A stretch of DNA of 32,439 nucleotides. Source: a virus. Numbering within the stretch: the stretch's first letter is position 1; each line of letters opens with the position of its first letter. The translations under genes were made by a program, and so were the position numbers. Positions 19,701-25,268 of this stretch are shown one piece after another. The DNA lies in the IMG/VR virus record IMGVR_UViG_3300001847_000419, positions 1 to 32,439 of that record, one strand, 5' to 3'. Under the pieces are notes generated by a model. The model was not told where the DNA came from. It saw only the letters and a list, made by a program, of their open reading frames with translations, and made no database searches.

Positions 19701-21019
19701 TAAGTCATTTTGAACATGGCATGTATGCATCAAATAATAAACTTATACTTAATAATATACAGTCAAATGTTCCACCAGGAACTTTAACTTCTCAGGTTGC
19801 TACTTCTGACGGAAGTATTAGTCTTGCTTCCACAGCAAACTTTACAACATTTGAAGGACTTGCTGTTGGACCATCTAATCCAGGTTATATAAAAATTGGA
19901 AATGAAATTATTAAATACACTGCTTTTTCAAATAATCAGTTGACTTCTTGTACCAGAGGATTTGATTCAACCGCTATTGAAATCCATGATGTAAGTGTAC
20001 CAGTATACAAATATGAGCTTGCTGGAGTTTCATTAAGAAGAATAAACACTACAAATACAATTAGTAGTATTCCTGAAGATATTGATAGCTATTATGTAGA
20101 ATTTGATAGAGGAACTAGAGTATCAGATGCTGTTAATAGTCCACAATTAAGTTTTAATGTAGATTATTCTGGTGGTGGGGATAGTGTCACAGCTACTCAA
20201 AATATCCAGTATGATTCAATTATTCCAAGAATTTCTTCAATAATTCCTAGTTCAATGACAGAAATTTCTGCACAAATTAGGTCAGTAAGTGGAACTAGCG
20301 TTGGTGGAAATGAAGTTTCATTCCAAGATCAAGGATATGAAGATGTTGATATTAATTCAACAAATAAACTTTCTTCAACAAGAATTGTTTGTTCAAACAT
20401 TAATGAAACTACCTATTTAACTGGAGCACTATTACAAAATAGAAGCAAATCTTTAATATTAAAAGTTGATTTGTCAACCTCTGATGATAATCTTTCTCCT
20501 CTAATTTTCTGGAAAAATTCTTCTGTAGAACTCTTTAGTAATAGTTTGAATAATCCTGTTTCCAATTATATTGCAGATAATAGGGTAAATTCAATTAATA
20601 ATGATCCTCATTCAGCAGTATATGTGTCAAATACTGTAATGTTAGCTCAACCAGCAAATTCTCTTAAAGTTATTTTAAGTGCATATAGATCAAATACTTC
20701 AGACTTTAGAGTTCTCTATAGTCTCATTCGCCCCGATTCTTCTGAAATCGAACAATCATTTGAACTATTCCCTGGATATGATAATTTAACTGTTGATAAT
20801 AATCAGGATGGTTACTTAGATATAATTGATACATCAAAAAATAGTGGTCTTCCAGATGTATTTGTTCCTTCAAGTTTAGTAGACCAATTCTTAGAATATG
20901 AATTTACTGCTGCAGATTTGGGCGATTTTACTGGATATACAATTAAAATTGTTATGTCTGGAACAAATCAAGCAGATCCTCCAAGATTTAGAGATTTGAG
21001 GAGTATTGCAATCCGATGA
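13754..21019 (+). CDS. Giant DUF4815-type baseplate/fibre structural protein, 2,421 residues
   Basis: The N-terminus (NLNVSPYFDDFSQQD, YYKILFNPSRPVQTRELNTL, QDQIETFGSHVFKEGSVAIPG) is the hallmark of DUF4815-type phage virion proteins. It occupies the slot of T4 gp9/gp10 after gp8, so a wedge or fibre-connector role is likely. Visible parts in order: DUF4815-like region, about residues 1-600; several SGxxAxV modules (for example SGASGYATA, about 490); a conserved helix, RRYTMRDIGLIENRVTNLER (about 1112-1131), likely coiled coil; a beta-sandwich-like domain, DPLAQSFTV to the FKLYKANF region (about 1597-1770); GxGY-type repeats (about 1850-1915); an IGNEIIKYT-RGF-H module (about 2012-2090) shared with gp7; and a C-terminal domain ending PPRFRDLRSIAIR. 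There is no signal peptide or membrane segment. It starts 3 nt after gp8 and its stop overlaps the next ATG by 4 nt. The family is well supported; the exact T4 equivalent is not. Confidence 0.82.
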   Translation: MAQKTNLNVSPYFDDFSQQDTGAKDKNYYKILFNPSRPVQTRELNTLQSILQDQIETFGSHVFKEGSVAIPGNIVYDGQFYAVKLQPQQYNVELSTYLSQFIGKKVIGQSSLVTAVVQFVQLPNTEVDYPTIYVKYLHSDSNFEISQFQDGETLYSDETVGSITSGTSFATTISQNSTSIGSAASIGDGVYFVRGSFIRVLNQTIILDYYTNTPSYRVGLKVIEEVITAKDDSTLYDNAKGFTNFAAPGADRFKISLILTKKLLDDTNDTDFIELLRVKDGTIKKLDVKSDYSVIRDYLAQRTYDESGDYVVTPFQFSLNNSRNDALGNDGIYFDGEKTDQGNTPSDDLMCIKFSPGKAYVRGYDIEKTGVEIIDVAKPRTTDTASNVNVPFEMGNLIRINNISGAPKQKYTVDLYNYRKTSTISPTGTKIGDARIYTFSLTDAAYSGSLTNWDLYLYDIQTYIKLELNQVVSATELPATSFVKGKNSGASGYATAAGSGSSIIYLSQTSGSFIVNEPITINGIDTYPRTVKSVEAYSSQDIKSIYQSTAVSGFSTAFIADTQLDKIVPSGFTPTDSITIENGTVYSSGKIFSGITSNAIIRYQRIGFNTETYNRVSSISSDKSTITVTGVTTVPGVCDGAVPVAQTRVSFSVGAPRIRNQDKGFLYKELYNSNVASTNLSNSNLAFTAQSLGTLTPSGGVLSLSPSNFDLGISTSIAQFVPFNQERYSIHYSDGTIESLSSDKVVITNNQLTFNNIQNKTISVINAAFIKNGIQVKTKKYNRSKTVNINYSKNIHSGTGANSSINDGLTYNSYYGLRVQDQDICLKFPDVAKIIAVYESLDTSNPVLDTITFNASANVDTNAIIGENIIGSQSNAVARVVSKPSSNTLGIVYLNSSNFYANESVYFEESSINTTISAFTPGKYKNITNKFILDKGQKEQYYDYSKLVRKNGEPEPTNRILAIFDYYSIPSNDTGEVFTVNSYESERYESDIPLIGMNNVRASDTLDFRPRVTEFTGTTSSPFDFSSRSFAPDPKIILTPNESSLISYDFYLGRIDRLYLNKLGDFIVSQGTPSINPTPPTSPSEVLELATITLPPYLYNPKDASVSLVDNRRYTMRDIGLIENRVTNLERVTSLSLLELNTQTLQIQDAQGFNRFKTGFFVDDFKNYDLMNNLLSTVEIDPVNDEMIPPIGRNSINLLPVSSQVFTNEQLDLSSNFALYDNNVQKTGDAITLKYQSVGWIEQPLATMVENVNPFNVVSYNGVVRLNPESDSWVRTITLNDVVKTTFTTLTVTPKSAQRWINRNNALPVFARIRNGRRGTWQWLYNKKPRKRATGAIIVDEGEYNVISEGEDIFMRSRNTGFYANNLRPLTRFYQFLDGNSGVDFIPKLIEISNNSNLQNSGSNGTFAVGETVIGSFNDTNLIQFRVANSNHKKGPYNSPTVTYDSNPYSRDENIPSSYSSSSSILNIDIDSLCQQTQGLYSGYLVTGMKLVGQTSGAIAYVKNLRLISDSYGDLLGAFFLRDPNTNPPPATRINTGSKVYKLTSSSNNESPLPGSQLISSGETIYVSTGRWEDIQRNTTIENFRFDYDNPLRFDYNDPLAQSFTVGGNIGDNRDSANEDANGAYLTAVDLFFANKDGRNAPLTVEIRTVDLGTPTQNILARTTLRPSEITTSSTASVATHVTFDYPIYLSPGKEYAIVLLSPNSDQYEVWVAKMGENTVNTASLPDSQSVRYTKQFAIGSLFKSQNGSIWTANQYEDMKFKLYKANFTSTSGSVLFQNPTLNQSNGYVPTLMNNPIKVFPRKLNIGITTVASSSPLVGILTSGRKVSANGETYKYGYIVGTGSSVSTVNITGVGTNYSTTASVQTYAITGSGSGLTLSISASGGAINSATPINRGNGYAVGDVVGIVTSSVTSTSGKDARITVSAITGIDTLYLSNVQGQNLTTQIPLVYYDNSGNAVSLASTLIQTSTPVGGIYDGDVLQVSHFEHGMYASNNKLILNNIQSNVPPGTLTSQVATSDGSISLASTANFTTFEGLAVGPSNPGYIKIGNEIIKYTAFSNNQLTSCTRGFDSTAIEIHDVSVPVYKYELAGVSLRRINTTNTISSIPEDIDSYYVEFDRGTRVSDAVNSPQLSFNVDYSGGGDSVTATQNIQYDSIIPRISSIIPSSMTEISAQIRSVSGTSVGGNEVSFQDQGYEDVDINSTNKLSSTRIVCSNINETTYLTGALLQNRSKSLILKVDLSTSDDNLSPLIFWKNSSVELFSNSLNNPVSNYIADNRVNSINNDPHSAVYVSNTVMLAQPANSLKVILSAYRSNTSDFRVLYSLIRPDSSEIEQSFELFPGYDNLTVDNNQDGYLDIIDTSKNSGLPDVFVPSSLVDQFLEYEFTAADLGDFTGYTIKIVMSGTNQADPPRFRDLRSIAIR
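19260..19540 (+). repeat. GxGY-type repeats in the DUF4815 protein
   Basis: Two copies resembling those in gp7, gp8 and gp14 are present: ITGVGTNYSTTASVQ (about 19305) and NRGNGYAVGDVVGIV (19435). They are joined by a GSGSGLTLSISASGGAI linker. The region separates the beta-sandwich-like domain from the IGNEIIKYT module. Confidence 0.58.
19795..20020 (+). repeat. IxIGNEIIxY...RGF...H module shared with gp7
   Basis: The segment reads SDGSISLASTANF, then YIKIGNEIIKYTAF, then LTSCTRGFDSTAIEIHD. It parallels gp7 residues about 76-135 (SDTIRVESTKGFP, LLKIDDEIITYTGI, FTGCIRGFSG, YHQ). Weaker gp7 relatives lie at about 1138-1310 and 9400-9650. The conserved order of Asp/Asn-Glu-Ile-Ile-x-Tyr, Cys-x-Arg-Gly-Phe and His suggests a common small fold. 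Confidence 0.6.
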
Positions 21020-21216
21020 TTAGAGTAAAAGGGCATCCAAATTTATATAGAGATGAAGCTTCTGGTGCTATAATAAACTGTGATAATCAATCTTACAATC
21101 AGTATGTAAATAGTTTGCACAATAGAGAAGTTCAAAAAAATGAAATAGATCAAATGAAAGTTGACATATCAGAGATTAAATCTTTATTAAAGGAGTTAAT
21201 AAATGCAAATAAGTGA
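21016..21216 (+). CDS. Small conserved phage protein, 66 residues
   Basis: A short protein beginning MIRVKGHPNLYRDEASGAII. It ends in a charged helix (NEIDQMKVDISEIKSLLKEL) with heptad-like spacing, so a small N-terminal fold plus a C-terminal coiled coil is likely. From memory, proteins starting VKGHPNLYRD are common in the structural modules of marine T4-like phages; I do not know a function. Its ATG overlaps the previous stop as ATGA, which implies translational coupling to the giant DUF4815 protein. The 3' end contains the ribosome site of the next gene. It may be a minor virion component or an assembly factor for the preceding protein. Confidence 0.75.
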   Translation: MIRVKGHPNLYRDEASGAIINCDNQSYNQYVNSLHNREVQKNEIDQMKVDISEIKSLLKELINANK

Positions 21217-21388
21217 AATAGAACTTGAAACAATTGATAAAATGTTTGAGTTTGAAAGACAATCAAGATTAATTGATGAATTAAGTATCGAAGAGCTTAA
21301 AAAATTCTCAAAATTATATTGTAAATTATATTTAAAGCAACAAGAAGTTATTAGTTCCTTAGGATCTTTTGGAGTTGATAATAGATAA
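21203..21388 (+). CDS. Small hypothetical protein, 61 residues
   Basis: The start ATG lies inside the previous gene (14-nt overlap) and is preceded by a good AGGAG ribosome site at 21191-21195 with 7-nt spacing, which decides the start. The product is acidic and almost entirely helical by composition (ISEIELETIDKMFEFERQSR, then LIDELSIEELKKFSKLYCKL). It has one cysteine, no signal peptide and no membrane segment. I do not recognise a family. A late-promoter-like octamer covers its stop codon, so the following gene may be transcribed separately. Being in a conserved virion operon suggests an assembly or accessory role, but this is inference. Confidence 0.6.
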   Translation: MQISEIELETIDKMFEFERQSRLIDELSIEELKKFSKLYCKLYLKQQEVISSLGSFGVDNR

Positions 21389-21391
21389 ATA
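21384..21391 (+). promoter_or_regulatory. Putative late promoter before the 114-residue gene
   Basis: GATAAATA matches seven of eight positions of the T4 late consensus TATAAATA. It overlaps the stop codon of the 61-residue gene and ends 23 nt before the next ATG at 21415. By T4 spacing transcription would start near 21397. It would serve the block running from the 114-residue protein through gp13, gp14 and gp15. Confidence 0.5.
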
Positions 21392-21414
21392 AGAAGTAGA
21401 GCTTTTAAAAATAC

Positions 21415-21759
21415 ATGGCATCAGTATATGTAAATAATTTAGTTATTAATGCTGGTTCCGATTTTAATCAATCTTTCAGTTTAGAAGGATCTGACAATAA
21501 TTCTGCTTTGAATTTAACAAATTATAGTGTGCAGTCCGAAATGAGAAAATGGGCAGGAAGTTCTACATCGGTAGCTTTTGCTTCTACTATCATTTCGCCT
21601 CAAACATTAGGAAAAATTGTAATAAGTTTAGGATCTACTATAACGCAGGATTTAAAACCTGGACGTTATGTATATGATGTTCTTATTACAGATGATCAAG
21701 GTGTTAAAAGCAGAGTTGTAGAGGGTATGGTTCTCGTAAGGGAAGGAGTTACCAGATAA
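21415..21759 (+). CDS. Small beta-sandwich-like virion protein, 114 residues
   Basis: The protein (ASVYVNNLVINAGSDFNQSF, then SVQSEMRKWAGSSTSVAF and LKPGRYVYDVLITDDQGVKS, ending VVEGMVLVREGVTR) has the alternating pattern of a compact beta-sandwich. The motif PGRYVYDVLITDDQG followed by a Val-rich strand is common in small phage tail-associated Ig-like or BppU-like proteins. No catalytic residues are evident. It sits in the region where T4 has gp11 and gp12, ahead of the neck genes. Its stop overlaps the next ATG by one base (TAATG). The ribosome site is weak: only a purine-rich AAGAAG about 20 nt upstream. A structural or fibre-attachment role is likely; the exact role is unknown. Confidence 0.7.
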   Translation: MASVYVNNLVINAGSDFNQSFSLEGSDNNSALNLTNYSVQSEMRKWAGSSTSVAFASTIISPQTLGKIVISLGSTITQDLKPGRYVYDVLITDDQGVKSRVVEGMVLVREGVTR

Positions 21760-22232
21760 TGCCAAATATTAAAGTTAATTTAGATAATCATGTTACAAAA
21801 GTTAGAGTTGGACAACAAAATGGTGTAAAAGTTGTTTCCAGTGTTTCTGGATCAGCTGGAGGAACTGCTGTTAATGTTGTTGGTGGAATTGCTTCAGTAT
21901 CTCAATTAAATGTAACAGGATTTTCTGATTTTGTTGGCACATCTACCTTTCACAATGATATTCATATTGACGGAAATTTATATGCTAATAATGCTGTAGT
22001 ATTTGATACATTTACAGCTAGTAATGGAAATATTACTGGCATTCTTACAGTCGGCCAATCCTTATATTATCCAATCGGAGAACCATTTGGTATTGCCTAT
22101 TTTGATCAAAATGATAAGTTAGTTTCAACGGGCACAACAGCGTTAGCTATATCTGAAACTAATTACATTGTTTCAACTAATTCTTCAGGTATTCCAACCT
22201 GGGCAAGCGTTATAGATGGAGGAGTTTATTAA
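21759..22232 (+). CDS. Fibre-like structural protein in the wac slot, 157 residues
   Basis: The start follows an AAGGAG ribosome site at 21743-21748 and overlaps the previous stop (TAATG). The N-terminus NIKVNLDNHVTKVRVGQQNG is followed by Gly/Ser/Val-rich beta sequence. The middle contains FHNDIHIDGNLYANNAVVF and GNITGILTVGQS, resembling the repeating strand-turn pattern of phage fibre shafts and chaperone-associated fibre tips. The C-terminus (STNSSGIPTWASVIDGGVY) also looks like a fibre end, with a PTW turn. It lies immediately before gp13, where T4 carries wac (fibritin, the neck whisker). No sequence similarity to fibritin is claimed, and no long coiled coil is present. A short fibre of neck or baseplate is the best guess. 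Confidence 0.68.
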   Translation: MPNIKVNLDNHVTKVRVGQQNGVKVVSSVSGSAGGTAVNVVGGIASVSQLNVTGFSDFVGTSTFHNDIHIDGNLYANNAVVFDTFTASNGNITGILTVGQSLYYPIGEPFGIAYFDQNDKLVSTGTTALAISETNYIVSTNSSGIPTWASVIDGGVY

Positions 22233-23074
22233 TGGCAAAACCAAATAGCAGACAAGAATTAATAGATTATTGTTTAAGAAAATTGGGGGCTCCAGTTTTA
22301 GAAATAAATTTGGCTGATGAGCAAATAGACGATGCCGTAGATGATGCCTTGCAATACTTCCAAGAAAGACACTTTGATGGTGTTGAAAGGATGTATTTAA
22401 AATATAAAGTCACTCAAGCTGATATAGATCGTGGAACAGGTAAAGCTCCAAATGGTGTAGGTATTGTAACTACTACTGGAAACGCAAATATTTCTGGAAT
22501 TGGTAGCGTTAGTTATAATTTTTATGAAACATCTAATTTTATTCAAGTGCCTGATTCAGTAATTGGTATTGAGAAAGTTTTTAAATTTGACACTAGTTCA
22601 ATTTCTGGTGGAATGTGGAGTATTAAATATCAATTATTTTTAAACGATTTATACTATTTTAATTCAGTTGAACTTCTACAATATTCTATGGTTAAAACAT
22701 ACCTAGAAGATATTGACTTTTTACTTTCAACAGATAAACAAATTAGATTTAATAAAAGACAAAATAGATTATATCTTGATATAGATTGGAATTCAAAATC
22801 TACAGATACATTTTTTATTATAGATTGTTATAGAATTTTAGATCCTAATGATTTTACTAAAGTTTATAATGACAGTTTTCTTAAAAAATATCTTACATCT
22901 TTAATGAAGAGACAGTGGGGTCAAAATTTAATTAAATTTAGAGGAGTAAAGCTTCCTGGTGGAATAGAACTAAATGGAAGAGAAATTTATGAAGATGCTG
23001 AAAGGGAACTTGAGGCATTAAAACAAAGAATGTCGATGGATTACGAATTACCACCTTACGATTTTATTGGATAA
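22232..23074 (+). CDS. 13: Neck protein gp13, 280 residues
   Basis: The sequence NSRQELIDYCLRKLGAPVLE, then INLADEQIDDAVDDALQYFQ, is the classic N-terminus of gp13, which with gp14 forms the neck closing the filled head and joining it to the tail. The length is close to T4 gp13 (309 residues). A conserved C-terminal part (FTKVYNDSFLKKYLTSLMKR, then QWGQNLIKFRGVKLPGGIEL) ends in a charged helix with LEALKQRMSMDYELPPYDFIG. The start is decided by a strong GGAGGAG ribosome site at 22218-22224, 7 nt from the ATG. The ATG overlaps the previous stop (TAATG), and the gp14 ATG overlaps this gene's stop the same way. No beta-repeat insertion is present, unlike its neighbour gp14. Confidence 0.92.
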   Translation: MAKPNSRQELIDYCLRKLGAPVLEINLADEQIDDAVDDALQYFQERHFDGVERMYLKYKVTQADIDRGTGKAPNGVGIVTTTGNANISGIGSVSYNFYETSNFIQVPDSVIGIEKVFKFDTSSISGGMWSIKYQLFLNDLYYFNSVELLQYSMVKTYLEDIDFLLSTDKQIRFNKRQNRLYLDIDWNSKSTDTFFIIDCYRILDPNDFTKVYNDSFLKKYLTSLMKRQWGQNLIKFRGVKLPGGIELNGREIYEDAERELEALKQRMSMDYELPPYDFIG

Positions 23075-24465
23075 TGGCACTCAATCCCTTTTTTTTACAA
23101 GGATCACCAAATGAACAAAGGCTCATTCAAGAGTTAATTAATGAGCAACTTAAAATGTATGGTGTTGAAGTAACATACATTCCAAGAAAATTTGTAAGAA
23201 AAGAAACTATTTTAAAAGAAATATCATCTTCTAAATTTGATGACAATTATGCTTTAGAGGCATACATAAACAATTATGATGGATATACAGGACAGGGAGA
23301 TATTTTAACAAAATTTGGAGTAAGTTTAAAAGATGAAATAAGTTTAATTATTTCAAGAGAAAGATTTGAAGATTTTATTTCTCCTTTTATGAACTCTGAT
23401 GATCCAGAAATAGAATTAGCAAGTAGACCTAGAGAAGGAGATTTGGTTTATTTTCCTCTTGGTCAGAGATTATTTGAAGTTAAATTTGTTGAGCATGAAA
23501 ATCCATTTTATCAACTTGGAAAATTATATGTCTATGAAATAAAATGTGAACTATTTGAATATGAAGATGAAGTTATTGATACCAGTATTCATGAAATTGA
23601 TACTCAAGTACAAGATGAAGGTTATATTACAACATTATCACTAATTGGAAGTGGTTCAACTGCAACAGCAATTGCAAACATTGGTTCTGGTTATATTCGT
23701 AAAATATATTTAAATAATGACGGGTATGATTATACAACTTCACCGACAGTTTCTATATCCACTGCACCATCTGGAGGAATAAATGCTTCTGCAGTTGCAA
23801 TTACAACATCTCTTGGTGGTGTTCGATCAATTAAAGAAATACTTTTAGTTAATGCAGGATCTGGTTATACTGCACCACCTTTAATTAGTATATCTGGAGG
23901 TGGAGGAGTAGGAGCATCCGCAACTTGTTCTATCGAAGCAATTCAAAAAGGTATTATTAGTTTTACAATGACTAATGTTGGAAGTGGTTATAAAAACAAA
24001 CCTCAAATAACTATTACAGGTTCTGTAGGAACAGGCGAAACTGCTGTCGGTATTGCTTCTTTGGGAACAAATAATCAAATTTCTGCTCTCAGAATTTCAA
24101 ATCCAGGTGTAGGGTATACTATTACTCCCATTGTAACAATAGCTCAACCTTCTTCCCTTTCTGGATTCGGAACCTATATATTTAATGAAATTATTACAGG
24201 ATCTATTTCTGGAACTCAGGCAAGAGTAAAATCTTGGGATTATGATACTAAAATACTTAAAGTATCTTTTATGAATATAGGATCAAATAATTCTGGATTT
24301 TATCCTGGAGAACTTATTGTTGGAACTGCTTCTTCTGCAACTTATGCTGTATCAACAGTTAGTCAATTTGATTTATATGATAAATATGGTGAAAATGATG
24401 TCATACAAAATCAGTCCGATCAAATTATAGATTTTTCACAATCAAATCCATTTGGTAACTTTTAA
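23074..24465 (+). CDS. 14: Neck protein gp14 with beta-repeat insertion, 463 residues
   Basis: Residues about 1-185 show gp14 features: NPFFLQGSPNEQRLIQELIN, VTYIPRKFVRKETILKEISS, YTGQGDILTKFGVSLKDEIS, and PREGDLVYFPLGQRLFEVKF. The product caps the portal-neck assembly with gp13 after DNA packaging. T4 gp14 is about 256 residues; this one is much longer because of an insertion at residues about 190-360 made of at least four GxGY repeats (IGSGYIRKIY, NAGSGYTAPPLISIS, NVGSGYKNKPQITI, NPGVGYTITPIVTI). A second module, TGSISGTQARVKSWDYDTKI, lies at about 375-395. The C-terminus (LYDKYGENDVIQNQSDQIID) returns to the family pattern. The ATG overlaps the gp13 stop, and the stop overlaps the gp15 ATG. 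The ribosome site is weak, consistent with coupling. Confidence 0.9.
   Translation: MALNPFFLQGSPNEQRLIQELINEQLKMYGVEVTYIPRKFVRKETILKEISSSKFDDNYALEAYINNYDGYTGQGDILTKFGVSLKDEISLIISRERFEDFISPFMNSDDPEIELASRPREGDLVYFPLGQRLFEVKFVEHENPFYQLGKLYVYEIKCELFEYEDEVIDTSIHEIDTQVQDEGYITTLSLIGSGSTATAIANIGSGYIRKIYLNNDGYDYTTSPTVSISTAPSGGINASAVAITTSLGGVRSIKEILLVNAGSGYTAPPLISISGGGGVGASATCSIEAIQKGIISFTMTNVGSGYKNKPQITITGSVGTGETAVGIASLGTNNQISALRISNPGVGYTITPIVTIAQPSSLSGFGTYIFNEIITGSISGTQARVKSWDYDTKILKVSFMNIGSNNSGFYPGELIVGTASSATYAVSTVSQFDLYDKYGENDVIQNQSDQIIDFSQSNPFGNF
23630..24150 (+). repeat. Tandem GxGY beta repeats inserted in gp14
   Basis: This is the cleanest tandem run of the repeat in the window, with period about 40-45 residues: IGSGYIRKIYLNNDGYDYTT (about 23680), NAGSGYTAPPLISISGGG (23854), NVGSGYKNKPQITITGSVG (23977) and NPGVGYTITPIVTIAQPSS (24103). 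Each unit has the order strand, GxGY, Pro/Lys turn, strand, Gly-rich loop, strand. Confidence 0.75.
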
Positions 24466-25262
24466 TGCTAGGAACTTACTTTTATCACGAAATTATTAGA
24501 AAAACAGTTATCGCTTTTGGTACACTGTTTAATGACATTAATATCAGACATAAAGATTCATCTGGAAATAGTATTAGTCAAATTAAAGTTCCATTGGCAT
24601 ATGGTCCAACTCAAAAGTTTTTAGCTAGAATTGAGCAACAACCAGAGTTAAATAAACCAATCGCAATTACTTTACCAAGGTTATCATTTGAAATGACATC
24701 TATTCAATATGATCCAACAAGAAAATCTAATATCACTCAAACTTTTAAAGCCTGTGATGGGGAAAACATTAAAAAAGTTTTTATGCCAGTTCCCTATAAT
24801 ATTGGATTTCAATTAAATTTGATGTCAAAACTTCAAGATGATGCTTTACAAGTTGTTGAGCAAATTTTACCTTATTTTCAACCTTCTTTTAATTTAACTA
24901 TTGATTTAATTGATTCTATTGGAGAAAAGAAAGATATTCCAGTTGTTTTAGATAACATATCATTTACTGATGATTATGAAGGAGATTTTTCTACAAGAAG
25001 AGTTTTAATTTATACTTTTAATTTTACAGCAAAAACTTACTTGTTTGGACCTATTGCAGATACTACAGATGGTCTTATCCGTAAGGTTCAAGTTGATTAT
25101 TACACAAGTACAGATAAAACAACTGCTAAGAGAGAAATGAGATATACAGTTGTTCCAGATCCCATTGATGCTAATCCAGGAGATGATTTTGGATTTAGTG
25201 AAACTACAGAAATGCTCTTTGATAGTAAGACATATAGTCCATCTCAACAACAAGATATCTAA
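24465..25262 (+). CDS. 15: Tail completion/sheath stabiliser gp15, 265 residues
   Basis: The N-terminus (MLGTYFYHEIIRKTVIAFGT, then LFNDINIRH and YGPTQKFLARIEQQPEL) and the motif LPRLSFEMTSIQYDPTRKSN are diagnostic of gp15, the hexameric terminator that caps tube and sheath and joins tail to neck. The length matches T4 gp15 (272 residues). Further conserved parts are VPYNIGFQLNLMSKLQDDAL and QVVEQILPYFQPSFNLTIDL. The C-terminus FSETTEMLFDSKTYSPSQQQ is acidic. The ATG overlaps the gp14 stop by one base, and gp16 begins 6 nt after this stop. No insertion is seen. Confidence 0.92.
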   Translation: MLGTYFYHEIIRKTVIAFGTLFNDINIRHKDSSGNSISQIKVPLAYGPTQKFLARIEQQPELNKPIAITLPRLSFEMTSIQYDPTRKSNITQTFKACDGENIKKVFMPVPYNIGFQLNLMSKLQDDALQVVEQILPYFQPSFNLTIDLIDSIGEKKDIPVVLDNISFTDDYEGDFSTRRVLIYTFNFTAKTYLFGPIADTTDGLIRKVQVDYYTSTDKTTAKREMRYTVVPDPIDANPGDDFGFSETTEMLFDSKTYSPSQQQDI

Positions 25263-25268
25263 TAAATT

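Noticed and set aside
25259-25267. CTAATAAAT before gp16 as a late promoter
   Set aside because: It ends next to the ATG, so transcription would begin inside the gene; it is also a poorer match to the late consensus.
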